A stretch of 64,000 bases of DNA from Luteimonas rhizosphaericola (GCF_029888045.1 NZ_JARXRN010000028.1:294855-358854), one strand, 5' to 3'. Counted from the stretch's first letter, positions 53,919 to 64,000 are shown. Numbers and translations are program-made. The notes: generated by a model not told the origin, from the sequence alone.

Positions 53919-54209
53919 ATGAGCAACATCAAGCCGCTGTACGACCGCGTGGTCATCAAGCGCATGGAAGAAGAAAAGATGTCCGCCGGCGGGATCGTGA
54001 TCCCCGACTCGGCCACCGAGAAGCCCATCAAGGGTGAAGTCGTCGCCGTGGGCGAGGGCAAGGTGCTCGACAACGGCAACGTGCGCGCCCCCAAGGTCAA
54101 GGCCGGCGACAAGGTGCTGTTCGGCAAGTACAGCGGCACCGAGGTCAAGCTCGACGGCACCGACTACCTGGTGGTGAAGGAAGACGACATCTTCGCGATC
54201 CTCGGCTGA
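53919..54209 (+). CDS. groES: Co-chaperonin GroES
   Basis: Ten-kDa lid of the GroEL folding chamber. The 96-residue product has [20 protein letters not shown] at the start, the mobile loop [16 protein letters not shown] and the C-terminal [14 protein letters not shown] at 53919 is preceded by GAGG; an upstream in-frame ATG would add MRGLN, which the family lacks. It is first in the groESL operon. Confidence 0.98.
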   Translation: MSNIKPLYDRVVIKRMEEEKMSAGGIVIPDSATEKPIKGEVVAVGEGKVLDNGNVRAPKVKAGDKVLFGKYSGTEVKLDGTDYLVVKEDDIFAILG

Positions 54210-54286
54210 TCGCCGACCGCGACGGGCGTCGACGCCGGCGCGGGAATCGACCGGAGCGCGATGCGCCGGTTGTCCCGAAGCCCTGA

Positions 54287-55990
<1,704 letters not shown>

Positions 55991-56075
55991 TCCGCGCCCG
56001 GCGCTCCGCGCCTCGTGCCTTTCCCCGCCAGGCGGGGAGGGCAGGGCGGGACGAGCGAGTCTGCTTCGAACCAGG

Positions 56076-56105
56076 GAAGCCCCGCGGCGACGCGGGGCTT
56101 CTTTC
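56076..56105 (+). terminator. Intrinsic terminator of groESL
   Basis: Eleven-bp perfect stem GAAGCCCCGCG / CGCGGGGCTTC closed by a GCGA tetraloop (GNRA type) and followed by TTTCGTTTC. It ends 112 nt after the groEL stop. One of the best terminators in the window. Confidence 0.88.
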
Positions 56106-56270
56106 GTTTCCGAGGACGTGTCTGTCGAACAGCGCCGTCCCGGCACGCCCGGGTGAGCGTCGGGCCCTTGCCACGATGAGGATGACGCGACGACCGGCGC
56201 CTGGGACCGGCGTGCGCGGCCAAGGCCGGCCTCCGCGTGCAGGCCACCCTCACTGCGCTTCGTCCACCCT

Positions 56271-58466
56271 GTGCGGATGCCGCCCGCCCTCGTCGCCCGA
56301 CTTCGCCCCCGTCGCCGCGGCCTGCGCATCGCGGGCGTCGTGCTCGCCGCGCTGTACCTGCTGTACCTCGTCGGCGCCAATGCCTTCCTCAACAGCGCCT
56401 GGGGCGAGGCGGTGGTCAACCGCAAACCCGAGCGCTACCACGCGACGTGGGCGTGGGCGGTCAGCCTGTATCCGGGGCATATCCATGCGCGGGAGGTGGT
56501 CATGGGCGGGCACGCGCGGATCACGCGCTGGACGGTCGCCAGCCCGGTCGCGAACGGGCGCATCAAGGTGCTGCCGCTGCTGTGGCGCGAGGTCGCATTC
56601 GGACGTATCCGCGCGCGCGACGTATCGGTGTACGTGGCGCGCGCCGCCACCGACATGCCGTCGACCGTCCGCCCCGGCCGTGCACCGTGGACCCTGCGGT
56701 TCGACGCGATCACCACGCCCAGCCTGCTGCGGCTGGATTTCTACGACGCGCGGGTCACCGGGCACGGCGATGCGCGCTTCGTATTCGAAAAGACGCTGCA
56801 GGGCGGCGCGATGGAGGTCGGACGATCCACGCTCGCCATGCCCGACGCCACGCTGTCGGTCGGCGGAGTCACGCTGTTGCGAGACGGCGCGATGGACTTC
56901 GAGATGTCGATGCCCGCGCACATCCGCGCGCAGGCGCAGGGCGAGGAGAAGCTGGTGCTGCTCGACGCCCGGATGCGCGTCGACGGCCCGGCGCCGGGGC
57001 TGGACCTGGTCGCGCGCAACGACGATGCGCTGCCGATCAATGCGGCCGGCGCGGCCGGTCATCTGCGCGCGGACCTCAGCCTGCATCGCGGCGTGCTGAT
57101 GCCCGGCAGCCGCCTGGATTGGTCGGCGCCGGTGCTCTCGCGCGTTGCCGACGGACGCGCATTGCGCCATGCGCTCGGGGTCGCGCTTCGCACCACCCGC
57201 GACCACATTGCCGTGGCCGCGCGCGTGCCGGACGGCGCGGACCGCCCGCCGCGGCTGCGCGCAGACCTGCAGGTGCAGGACCGCCGTCTGGGGCCGGACG
57301 ACTGGCTGCGCCCCCTGCGTGCGGTGTCCGGTCGCGTCGATGCGACCTGGCCGGCGGTGCCGCTGCGCTGGATCGACGTGTTCCTGGACGACGTCGACTG
57401 GCTGGAGTTCGACGGCCGCGCCGATCTCGATGCCGCGCTGCGGCTGCGCCGGGGCGAACTCGTCGCCGGCAGCCGGATCGACCTGCGCGACGCGCAGCTG
57501 CGCGCGCGCGTGCTCGACAGCCGGTTCCGCGGATCGGCGCACGCGCGCATGCGCATGGAGGGCGACGACGACCCGGCGCGCGCACGCACGCGGATCGACG
57601 TGGTCATCGACCGCTTCGAACTCGCACCCGAATCGGCCCCCGCGCGCGTCGACCTGCACGGCCGCAACCTCCGTCTGGACCTGCGCTCGACCGGACGGCT
57701 CGCCGAGTTCCACGAGCGGCTCGACGCGCGGCTGCGCTTCGACGACGCCGAGGTGCCCGACCTGCGCAGCTACAACCGCTACCTGCCCGGCGACAGCGCG
57801 CGGCTGCTGGGCGGGCAGGGCACCGCCAGCGGCGACCTGCGCCTGGACAATGCGGGCGAGATGATCGCCGGGCGGATGCAGGTGCGCGGGCAGGGCGTAC
57901 GCCTGGCGCTGGGGCCGTCCCGGCTGTCGGGCGACGTGATGCTCGACAGCCGCCTGTCGCGGATGGAACGACAGGGACCGCGCCGTTACGCGCTCGATGC
58001 GCTGGAGCTTCAGCTCGACGGCGTGCGCCTCGACGATGGCCGGGACGGCGAACCGTGGTGGGCGCGCGTGGCGCTGGAGCAAGGCACGCTGGCCTGGCGG
58101 GAGCCGTTCGAGGTCGCCGGGCGCGGTCGGGTCGAGATGCGCGACGTCAGCGTGCTGCTGGGGCTGTTCGCCGAGCGCGAAGTGTTCCCGCGCTGGATCG
58201 GCCGGCTGGTCGATTCGGGACAGGCGCGCGCCGAGGGCGAGGTTCGTATCCGCGGCGAGGAACTGGTGTTCGACCGGGTGCAGGCGTCCAACGACCGCAT
58301 CGACCTGCAGGCGCGCCTACGCATCGATGGCGGCACGCCGCAGGGCGACCTGTATGCGCGCTGGGGCGTGTTCGGTGTCGGCGTCGAACTCGCTGATGGC
58401 CAGCGGGAGATGCATATCGTCAATGCGCGCGAATGGTACGACGGCCGCCCGCCGCTGCTGGAGTGA
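56271..58466 (+). CDS. AsmA/DUF748-like membrane-anchored protein
   Basis: A 731-residue protein with one N-terminal membrane helix (IAGVVLAALYLLYLVGANAFL) and a long periplasmic region made of repeating beta-strand units such as RLDFYDARVTGHGDARFV and GDLRLDNAGEMIAGRMQV. This pattern is that of AsmA-like/TamB-like bridge proteins that link inner and outer membranes and are implicated in phospholipid transport. Start is GTG 56271 or, just as likely, ATG 56277. It stands alone after the groESL terminator. Family placement is by pattern and should be tested. Confidence 0.7.
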   Translation: MRMPPALVARLRPRRRGLRIAGVVLAALYLLYLVGANAFLNSAWGEAVVNRKPERYHATWAWAVSLYPGHIHAREVVMGGHARITRWTVASPVANGRIKVLPLLWREVAFGRIRARDVSVYVARAATDMPSTVRPGRAPWTLRFDAITTPSLLRLDFYDARVTGHGDARFVFEKTLQGGAMEVGRSTLAMPDATLSVGGVTLLRDGAMDFEMSMPAHIRAQAQGEEKLVLLDARMRVDGPAPGLDLVARNDDALPINAAGAAGHLRADLSLHRGVLMPGSRLDWSAPVLSRVADGRALRHALGVALRTTRDHIAVAARVPDGADRPPRLRADLQVQDRRLGPDDWLRPLRAVSGRVDATWPAVPLRWIDVFLDDVDWLEFDGRADLDAALRLRRGELVAGSRIDLRDAQLRARVLDSRFRGSAHARMRMEGDDDPARARTRIDVVIDRFELAPESAPARVDLHGRNLRLDLRSTGRLAEFHERLDARLRFDDAEVPDLRSYNRYLPGDSARLLGGQGTASGDLRLDNAGEMIAGRMQVRGQGVRLALGPSRLSGDVMLDSRLSRMERQGPRRYALDALELQLDGVRLDDGRDGEPWWARVALEQGTLAWREPFEVAGRGRVEMRDVSVLLGLFAEREVFPRWIGRLVDSGQARAEGEVRIRGEELVFDRVQASNDRIDLQARLRIDGGTPQGDLYARWGVFGVGVELADGQREMHIVNAREWYDGRPPLLE

Positions 58467-58506
58467 GCGCATTGCGCCGTCGGTGGCGGCGTGGGTGGAA
58501 ATGGAT

Positions 58507-58520
58507 CCCCGCATGCGGGG
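58507..58520. repeat. 14-bp palindrome between convergent genes
   Basis: CCCCGCATGCGGGG is a perfect palindrome inside ATGGATCCCCGCATGCGGGGACG, which resembles the dispersed element at 21243. It lies between the convergent AsmA-like and ecsC genes, so it may serve as a transcription end for both. Confidence 0.5.
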
Positions 58521-58661
58521 ACGTCCGCAGCCTGGCGGCGGCGAAAGCCCGGCGGTCCCGGCGCGGGCACGGCGCCCCGCATGGGTCGTCGCCCGGCGCG
58601 AGATAACCGCAGCGCGCCCATGCGCCTATGGCAATCTGCGCGTCCCGCCATCGAGCGGTAT

Positions 58662-59534
58662 TCAGCGCCAGGCGCGCGCCGGCTGCGGTGTCGCTTCTTC
58701 GGTCGACTCGCCGAGCGCGCGGTAGGCCGCGCGGATCGCGTCCGCACCGTAGGCGCGCTCCAGCCGGCGCACGGTGAAATGGCCGCGCGCCATCGCCTGG
58801 AAGTGGCGCATGAACAGCGTGTTGAGCGCGGCGCCCGTGGCGGCGCCCACCAGCGGCACCGCCTGCAGCGCCAGCTTCTGGCTGATGTTGACCGAGAACC
58901 GCGCCGACACCGCCGCCAGCAACTGCACGATCAGCGGCCCGCCCTTGCCGACCAGGCCGTGCACCGCCACGTACTCCGCTGCCGCCGCCACCTGCTGGGC
59001 GAGCACCGCGCGCGCGGCGAAGTACCCCGACTCGGCGCCATCGTCGCTGTCGGCGCGGCCGCCCATGGTCAGCACCTCGAAGCAGGCGAGCGTGGTCGCG
59101 CGATCGTCCAGCGGTTCGCCTTCCGCCCGCGCGATCTCCGCGATCGAACGCAGGATGAGGGTGGTGGTGACCGGCAGTTCGATCGCGAGCCCGGCAAGGC
59201 CGAACGCGCCCCCGACCGCACCGCTCGCCGCCGCGGCCGCTGTATGCGCCCGAGTGCGCGGCGCGGACGCCGCATCGCCACCGAGCGTGGCCATCGCGGC
59301 ACGCAGCGCCTGCTCCAGCGCCTTGCGCACCAGCGCGTTGATCAGCCGGGTCACCGCCTTGGGCAGGCGCCGCGTCACCACGTATTCGAGTGGGGCGCCG
59401 ACCGCATTCGCCAGCTGGGCGGCGATGCCGGGCGTCTCGAGCAGTTCGCGCGCGCGGCGCAGCGCGTCGAGCGCGGCCGGATCGAGGCCGGTCGCGCGCG
59501 GATCGGGGAAGGGAAGCGTATGGATGGCGCCCAT
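58662..59534 (-). CDS. EcsC-family protein
   Basis: A 290-residue protein with the EcsC layout: helical N-terminus, a Gly/Ala-rich hydrophobic central stretch (AAASGAVGGAFGLAGLAIEL, then PVTTTLILRSIAEIARAEGE), the pattern CFEVLTMGG and a C-terminal domain ending NTLFMRHFQAMARGHFTVRRLE. EcsC is named from the Bacillus ecsABC locus but its role is unknown. It has no signal peptide. Upstream 83 nt separate it from the rof stop. Confidence 0.78.
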   Translation of the reverse strand: MGAIHTLPFPDPRATGLDPAALDALRRARELLETPGIAAQLANAVGAPLEYVVTRRLPKAVTRLINALVRKALEQALRAAMATLGGDAASAPRTRAHTAAAAASGAVGGAFGLAGLAIELPVTTTLILRSIAEIARAEGEPLDDRATTLACFEVLTMGGRADSDDGAESGYFAARAVLAQQVAAAAEYVAVHGLVGKGGPLIVQLLAAVSARFSVNISQKLALQAVPLVGAATGAALNTLFMRHFQAMARGHFTVRRLERAYGADAIRAAYRALGESTEEATPQPARAWR

Positions 59535-59617
59535 GCCGCCACGTTAGCGCAGGTTGCGAACCTGATCACGTGGTGCGGGACGCGCACCTGCCGAAACGGC
59601 GCGTCGCGGCGCCGGCA

Positions 59618-59872
59618 TCAGTCGTGGAAAGCGCCGCGCCGTACCCCATCGACCGAGACCACGCGATCCAGCCTGATCGCCTCGCCCGAGGCAAGTATCA
59701 GATACTCCCCGTCGCGGCGGGTGACGATATCGGCGATCCGTGCGTACGCGCGCGCCTGCCGCCCGGCCGGGGTGAGGTACTCGATCGTCGCCGAGGCGCG
59801 CCGGGTGGCGGTCGCTTCCAGAACGTCGTGGAAGTCGCAGCTGATCGGGCGATAGGGTGCCAGGCGGGTCAC
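59618..59872 (-). CDS. rof: Rho-binding antiterminator Rof-like protein
   Basis: An 84-residue protein that follows the E. coli Rof (YaeO) pattern: YRPISCDFHDVLEATATRRA at the start, a beta-barrel core and EYLILASGEAIRLDRVVSVD near the end. Rof binds Rho's primary RNA site and blocks termination. GTG at 59872 gives the family length; no better start exists. A divergent-looking gene for a 70-residue protein lies 52 nt upstream on the same strand. Identity by pattern only. Confidence 0.75.
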   Translation of the reverse strand: MTRLAPYRPISCDFHDVLEATATRRASATIEYLTPAGRQARAYARIADIVTRRDGEYLILASGEAIRLDRVVSVDGVRRGAFHD

Positions 59873-59924
59873 GCCCGTATTGTGCCGGTCGACGCCGCGG
59901 GGGCACGCCTGCTGGCGGGCCGCG

Positions 59925-60137
59925 TCAGCGCTTCTGGTCGCCGCGATCGCCCTGGCCGGGCGGGACCTTGGTTTTCGCCGACTTGCGCACGTCCTGCGAG
60001 AGCGAGCGTCCGACATCGTCGCTTTCCTTGATGCGGCCCTTCTCGTCGCGCCGGATGTAGCGCTTGTCGCCGTTGGGAGCGATGAGTTCGCGCTTGGACC
60101 CGGACGCTCCGGACCCGCCGTGTTTGCTCGTGGCCAT
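59925..60137 (-). CDS. Small basic conserved-type protein (70 aa)
   Basis: A 70-residue hydrophilic protein with a Ser/Gly-rich start (MATSKHGGSGASGSKRELIA), a central PNGDKRYIRRDEKGRIKES and a Lys/Arg-rich end. It has no signal or membrane segment. The central part has the look of a conserved stress-type small protein but I cannot name a function. ATG 60137 has GGAG upstream. It is 52 nt before rof on the same strand and may be in its transcript. Confidence 0.75.
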   Translation of the reverse strand: MATSKHGGSGASGSKRELIAPNGDKRYIRRDEKGRIKESDDVGRSLSQDVRKSAKTKVPPGQGDRGDQKR

Positions 60138-60368
60138 CGGTGTTGCTCCGCTGGGGTGTGGGCGCACGTTGCCATCCGCCGGTTCAGCGCGCCGTGATCG
60201 CGTCCGGCAGGCGGGGACACATTCGACTCGTACGCGAATCCTTCATCCATCCCCAACGCGACCGGTCGACGACCGGGCGTGGCAGTCCGGTCGGCCGGGA
60301 CGGCCAACGCGGGGGCAACATCTGCGCTGACCTGCGCCCCGCCATCACTTTGCTGAATAGCTGCGCCC

Positions 60369-60383
60369 CGCGGTTTAACCGCG
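60369..60383. promoter_or_regulatory. 15-bp inverted repeat in the 352-nt divergent spacer
   Basis: CGCGGTT-T-AACCGCG, a perfect inverted repeat with a 1-nt centre, lies 107 nt before the next plus-strand gene. A second, GAGTG-N6-CACTC (60403-60418), is close by. Both could be operator-like. Otherwise the spacer between the 70-residue and 81-residue genes (60138-60489) shows nothing recognisable. Confidence 0.35.
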
Positions 60384-60489
60384 CTGCCATCGTGCACGGG
60401 TAGAGTGTGAATGCACTCGATGGCGACGCGGCCCCATCATGATCCCGAAGCCTCCGTGCAGCTTCCGCCGAGGGTGCAGGGAGGCATCG

Positions 60490-60735
60490 ATGTCCTACTC
60501 GCTGTTCGAATGCCGGGATGGCGCGTTCGTGGTCGTGCCCAGGGGGCTGACGCCGCCGATCGAGGCCTACACCGCGCATGGCGAGTTCCAGCATGTCACC
60601 GACCGCTGCCGCCATCTCTACGATTCGCCGGTCTGGGACGACGTGTCCCGGATGATCGACCAGGCGCTCTACGCCGAGGTGCGGCCGGAAGTCGCGTTCT
60701 CGATCTTCGAGGTTCCCGATCCCGCCCATCGCTAG
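60490..60735 (+). CDS. Small protein of unknown function (81 aa)
   Basis: An 81-residue protein, MSYSLFECRDGAFVVVPRGL at the start, likely alpha/beta and cytosolic, with no signal peptide. ATG 60490 is chosen because AGGGAGG lies just before it; an in-frame ATG at 60439 would add a Pro/Arg-rich segment without support. It stands alone between a divergent small gene and a convergent glycosidase gene. No family recognised. Confidence 0.65.
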   Translation: MSYSLFECRDGAFVVVPRGLTPPIEAYTAHGEFQHVTDRCRHLYDSPVWDDVSRMIDQALYAEVRPEVAFSIFEVPDPAHR

Positions 60736-60833
60736 TGGGACAGGGCCGGTGGCCCGCGTGCGTCGGCCTGCGCAGTGCGCGGGCGCGCCGTCCATGACCC
60801 GACCGATCCCGCCGAAGCCCGCTGCTGCCTGCT

Positions 60834-62150
60834 TCAGCGCGCCGGGGCGTCCACGCGGAAGGGCACGTTGGCATAGGCGGCGTGGCCGCGGCCGTCGCGG
60901 ACCTCGACGAACAGGCGGTAGTGCCCGGGCTGCGCGGGCGCGGTAAAGCGCAGGCGGCCGTCGCCGTCGACGCTGGCGTGCAGCTCCACCTCGGCCGGCA
61001 CCGCCTCGGGATCGCCGCCGATGCTGGTCGCGGTGCTTTCCTCCAGCGCGTACCAGCGCCACTGCAGCGGATCGCCTTCGGGGTCGCGCGCGTCCGCCGT
61101 CGCCTCGTGCCCGCTGCCTGCGGCGAGCACCACGCTGTCGGTGGCGCCGCGTCCGTCGATGGTCGCGGACGCGATCGACGGTGCGCGGTTGTCCGGCCAC
61201 TGCCCGGTCCACAGCTGCTGCATCGCATCCACCGCGGGCGTGGATTCGCCGGTGCGCAGGAACAACCCGTACCAGGTCGGCGTGCGCTCCTGCTTGTGGC
61301 CCCACAGGAATACGTACGAGCCCAGGCCCTGCCGCGTGTCGGCGGCGATCACGTCGCGGTAGCGCTGCTGGAAGAGCGCCGCCTTGCGCGAGGCATCGTC
61401 CTCCACCGGCGCGCCCCACGCGGTGAGGGGGCTTTCCCAGTGCCCGGTCGGGCCCCACTCGGTGACGATGTAGGGGCCGGTCCAGTCGGCCTCGCGCAGC
61501 TTGCGCGGCAGCGCCTCGAGGTCGCCATAGAGCTGGATGCCGATCAGGTCCAGCGAGGGCGCGCGCGCCTTGAGGGTGTCGATCAGCGCGCGGTCGAACC
61601 CGGCCAGCGGCGTCATCACCGGATGGTTCGGGTCCTCGGCGTGGATCATGCGCGTGATCTGCTCCACCGCGTCCCACACCTTCGGGTTGCGGTGTTCGAG
61701 GTTGAGTTCGTTGCCGACCAGCCACATCAGCACCGCGGGATGGTCGCGGTACAGGCGCACCTGTTCGCGCAGTTCTTTCAGCTGTTCGGCGACCGCTTCC
61801 GCGTCGTCGTAGTCGAAGCCGTGGCGCTCCTTCCCCACGGCCAGGCCCATGGCCACGGTCAGCCCGTTGCGATGCGCGCGGTCGAGCATGGCGCGCACGC
61901 CGGCGACGTCGGTGCCGGTGCTCCAGGTGCGGACCGAGTTGCCGCCGCGTGCGGCCAGCTGCTCGAGGTCGCCGCTGGCCGACCCGGCGCCGCGCACGAG
62001 GTAGGGCTCGCCGTCGACGAGCAGGCGGTAGCCGCCGTCGTCCTCGACGATGCGTACCTGCGACGGCGCCTGCGCATCCGCATCCGCGCGCGCGCCGTGG
62101 ACCATGCCAAGCAGCCCCAGTGCCAGCAGGCACGCCATCGCTCCACGCAT
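60834..62150 (-). CDS. Exported GH2-like (clan A) glycoside hydrolase
   Basis: A 438-residue protein with a signal peptide (ACLLALGLLGMVHGARA). The main domain (about 35-310) is a TIM barrel of the GH2/clan-A type: general acid Glu in WLVGNELNLEH and nucleophile Glu in IVTEWGPTG. A C-terminal beta-sandwich of about 110 residues (APSIASATIDGRGATDSVVL to the end) looks like a cadherin/PKD-type accessory domain. Missing here are the N-terminal beta domains of classical GH2 enzymes. Substrate unknown; the xylanase gene nearby fits polysaccharide use. Confidence 0.75.
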   Translation of the reverse strand: MRGAMACLLALGLLGMVHGARADADAQAPSQVRIVEDDGGYRLLVDGEPYLVRGAGSASGDLEQLAARGGNSVRTWSTGTDVAGVRAMLDRAHRNGLTVAMGLAVGKERHGFDYDDAEAVAEQLKELREQVRLYRDHPAVLMWLVGNELNLEHRNPKVWDAVEQITRMIHAEDPNHPVMTPLAGFDRALIDTLKARAPSLDLIGIQLYGDLEALPRKLREADWTGPYIVTEWGPTGHWESPLTAWGAPVEDDASRKAALFQQRYRDVIAADTRQGLGSYVFLWGHKQERTPTWYGLFLRTGESTPAVDAMQQLWTGQWPDNRAPSIASATIDGRGATDSVVLAAGSGHEATADARDPEGDPLQWRWYALEESTATSIGGDPEAVPAEVELHASVDGDGRLRFTAPAQPGHYRLFVEVRDGRGHAAYANVPFRVDAPAR

Positions 62151-62248
62151 CGTCCGCTCCCATGCCGATGAAGGCCCCATGGTAGCTGCGCCTGCGGAAG
62201 CGGCGCGCGTGCCGAAGCGTGAGCTGCGCGCGGCCGCCCGATGCGCCG

Positions 62249-62899
62249 TCAGGGCACGGTCGCGCGCTCGAACTGCGCACGTTGCGCATCGAATGCCCGC
62301 CGGTATGCCGGCCGGGCCGTCCCGCGCGCGATGTAGTCGAGCAGGGCCGGCGTGTGGTCCAGCAGGCCCGTGCCCCCCAGCCGCTGCAGCACGCTCACCA
62401 TCAGCAGATCGCCGGCGCTGAAATCGCGCTCCAGCCAGTCGCGGCCGACGAGGTGTCGCGACAGCTCGTCCAGACGCACGCGCACGCGTGCGTCCAGCAT
62501 CGCCAGGTGCTCGGCCTGCCAGGGTCTGTCGCGCTCGCTGTAGCCGGCCGCCTCGCGCTCGACGATCGGCGGCTCGACGGTGTTGAGCGCGGCGAACATC
62601 CACATGACCGCGCGTTCCCTGGCGACGGATTCGACCGGGAGCAGGCCCGCGTGGCGCCGCGCGAGATGCAGCACGATCGCGCCGGATTCGAACAGCACCA
62701 GATCGCCGTCCTCGAAGCTCGGAATCTGCCCGAACGGATTGCGCGCGCGATGCGGCGCCTGCTTCATCGCCTCGAACGACACCGTGCGCACCTCGTAGCG
62801 CTGCCCCGCCTCTTCCAGCGCCCAGCGCACGCGCATGTCGCGCGCCAGGCCGCGGCCACGGTCGGGGGAGCGTTCGAACACGGTCAGGATCGGAGGCAT
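62249..62899 (-). CDS. Glutathione S-transferase family protein
   Basis: A 216-residue protein with a GST N-terminal domain (MPPILTVFERSPDRGRGLAR; FGQIPSFEDGDLVLFESGAI holds the cis-Pro and the Glu-Ser glutathione site) and a helical C-terminal domain (GRDWLERDFSAGDLLMVSVL, the N-capping box). Unlike the GST at 45204 it has the canonical ESGA glutathione-site. ATG 62899 has GGAGAG upstream. A 590-nt spacer separates it from the divergent xylanase gene. Confidence 0.88.
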   Translation of the reverse strand: MPPILTVFERSPDRGRGLARDMRVRWALEEAGQRYEVRTVSFEAMKQAPHRARNPFGQIPSFEDGDLVLFESGAIVLHLARRHAGLLPVESVARERAVMWMFAALNTVEPPIVEREAAGYSERDRPWQAEHLAMLDARVRVRLDELSRHLVGRDWLERDFSAGDLLMVSVLQRLGGTGLLDHTPALLDYIARGTARPAYRRAFDAQRAQFERATVP

Positions 62900-63209
62900 G
62901 CGGGCGTCTCTCCAGATGGCACGGGATGCGAAGGCACGACGAATACGTGCGGCGGCCATCGACCGCCCATGCGGCGCGGTGAGCGCGCACCGAGAGCGGG
63001 TCGCCGAGTCCGGACGCGCCCGACGCCCGCACCTGCGTGGGCCCGCGGGCCCGCGCGGCGGCGCCTTGGTCATGACAGCGCTGGACTATTAAAAATCGTT
63101 TGAAACCAAATAGTTGCACCCGGCTTATTCATCTTGCTTTCGGCATCGCGAAACGCGAACCCCGTCCCCTTTCGGCCCGCCATCGGGTGTTATTACTGGC
63201 CGCGTCCGG

Positions 63210-63223
63210 TGGTAGCGCTACCA
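63210..63223 (+). promoter_or_regulatory. xyl-box (XylR operator-type palindrome) before the xylanase gene
   Basis: TGGTAGCGCTACCA is a perfect 14-bp palindrome and is the xyl-box motif described for xylan-use genes of Xanthomonas campestris, bound by the LacI-family repressor XylR. It lies 266 nt before the xylanase start, just downstream of a possible -10 (TATTAC, 63191-63196), a good place for repression. The rest of the 590-nt spacer (62900-63489) holds an AT-rich stretch near 63085-63115 with ACTATT/AATAGT arms and no gene. Confidence 0.8.
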
Positions 63224-63489
63224 TCGGGCGTGAATGAAGGTGACGCTCGAGCACCCGCAGTACCCAGGGAGGGGCTGTCGTGTTGAAGCATTCGATCCCA
63301 CGCCCCGGCGTGGCGCCATGTCATCGCGCAGGCCCGGATCCGGCCGGCGCGACCCCCGCGACAGCGGCGCGGCATCGCCCCCCGGCCCTGCATCCGCAGG
63401 GTCTCCATCATCCATGCACGTCCATCCATCGCCCCACGGCGCGCGGCGCATCCGCGGCCGCCCGGGCGCACACCCTTTGGAGAACCACG

Positions 63490-64000
63490 ATGATGATGAA
63501 GTCCAGACGCCGCGGCATGTCGGCTGCCGTCCTGCTCCTCGGCGCCACCGGCCTGCTGGCCGGCGCCGTGCAGGCACAGACGCTGACCAGCAATTCCACC
63601 GGCACGCACGACGGCTACTACTACTCGTTCTGGAAGGACTCGGGCAGCGCCTCGATGACCCTGCATCCAGGCGGGCGCTACAGCTCGCAGTGGACCAGCA
63701 ACACCAACAACTGGGTCGGCGGCAAGGGCTGGAACCCCGGCGGGCCGCGGGTGGTGAACTACTCCGGCTACTACGGCGTCAACAACAGCCAGAACTCGTA
63801 CCTGGCCCTGTACGGATGGACCCGCAGCCCGCTGATCGAGTACTACGTGATCGAGAGCTACGGTTCCTACAACCCGGCCAGCTGCGCCGGTGGCGTGGAC
63901 TACGGCAGCTTCCAGAGCGACGGCGCCACCTACAACGTGCGCCGCTGCCTGCGCCAGAACGCGCCCTCGATCGAAGGCAACAACAGCACGTTCTACCAGT
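63490..64000 (+). CDS. Endo-1,4-beta-xylanase, GH11 (cut by window edge)
   Basis: Secreted xylanase; 170 codons are visible and the C-terminus lies beyond the window. After a signal peptide (SAAVLLLGATGLLAGAVQA, cleavage near AQA) the GH11 fold follows: GYYYSFWKDSGSASMTL, NWVGGKGWNPGG, YSGYYGVNNSQNSYLALYGW and the nucleophile Glu in RSPLIEYYVIESYG. A short insert with two Cys (PASCAGG and RRCLRQ) could form a disulfide near the thumb. The second catalytic Glu should lie past position 64000. Three ATG codons in a row begin the gene; 63490 is the first. Confidence 0.95.
   Translation, partial: MMMKSRRRGMSAAVLLLGATGLLAGAVQAQTLTSNSTGTHDGYYYSFWKDSGSASMTLHPGGRYSSQWTSNTNNWVGGKGWNPGGPRVVNYSGYYGVNNSQNSYLALYGWTRSPLIEYYVIESYGSYNPASCAGGVDYGSFQSDGATYNVRRCLRQNAPSIEGNNSTFYQ

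Noticed and set aside
63193..63666. A 157-codon minus-strand frame at the xylanase start
   Set aside because: Antisense to the GH11 signal peptide and mature N-terminus, which are convincing on the plus strand.

Overview
The window is a high-GC, gene-dense chromosomal segment that looks like a member of the Xanthomonadaceae (Lysobacter/Luteimonas/Xanthomonas group). The clues are the atp operon followed by glmU, a copL-copA-copB copper operon, the rhlB / trxA-rho arrangement, and a GH11 xylanase gene preceded by the 14-bp palindrome known as the xyl-box in Xanthomonas campestris. The assignment is inferred from gene content and motifs, not from a 16S gene. I saw no rRNA or tRNA gene, CRISPR array, insertion sequence or prophage.

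Layout. 1-5.8 kb: ATP synthase genes atpF-H-A-G-D-C, entered inside the operon. 5.8-9.1 kb: a DmpA-like peptidase, a GtrA protein and glmU. 9.1-17.5 kb: an eight-gene minus-strand operon for a MacAB-like ABC exporter, ending with its own NtrC-type regulator and histidine kinase. It is headed by a good sigma54 promoter and two TGTCC/GGACA palindromes. 17.6-24.2 kb: glmS, yggS, hemF, a small membrane protein and an S9 peptidase. 24.4-28.9 kb: ycgL, a 1090-residue membrane-anchored ankyrin protein and a TonB-like exported protein. 29-33.7 kb: rho and trxA, divergent from rhlB. Both Rho and RhlB carry long low-complexity extensions.

33.8-37 kb: ftsE, ftsX, a tandem receiver protein and ung. 37-40.6 kb: copLAB. 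41-42.4 kb: two overlapping membrane proteins of unknown function. 42.4-44.9 kb: aroQ-accB-accC (minus strand). 45.2-49.9 kb: a GST, then cutA-dsbD-tlpA-like (minus strand) for envelope thiol redox and metal tolerance, and a PagL-like lipid A deacylase. 49.9-53 kb: dadA-alr with a divergent Lrp-type regulator. 53-56.1 kb: an inverted pair of repeat elements, then groES-groEL under a consensus sigma32 promoter plus a CIRCE element. 56.3-64 kb: an AsmA-like protein, EcsC, Rof, two small proteins, a GH2-like glycosidase, a second GST and the start of the xylanase gene, which the window edge cuts.

Functional themes are energy supply (atp), cell-wall precursor synthesis (glmU, glmS, alr), envelope stress and export (exporter operon, dsbD, copLAB, pagL), transcription termination and RNA decay (rho, rof, rhlB) and protein folding (groESL). 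The less usual items are the self-contained sigma54 exporter circuit, a DsbD with two complete N-terminal redox domains, a tandem receiver whose first domain has lost its phosphoacceptor, and the diverged inverted repeat pair upstream of groES.
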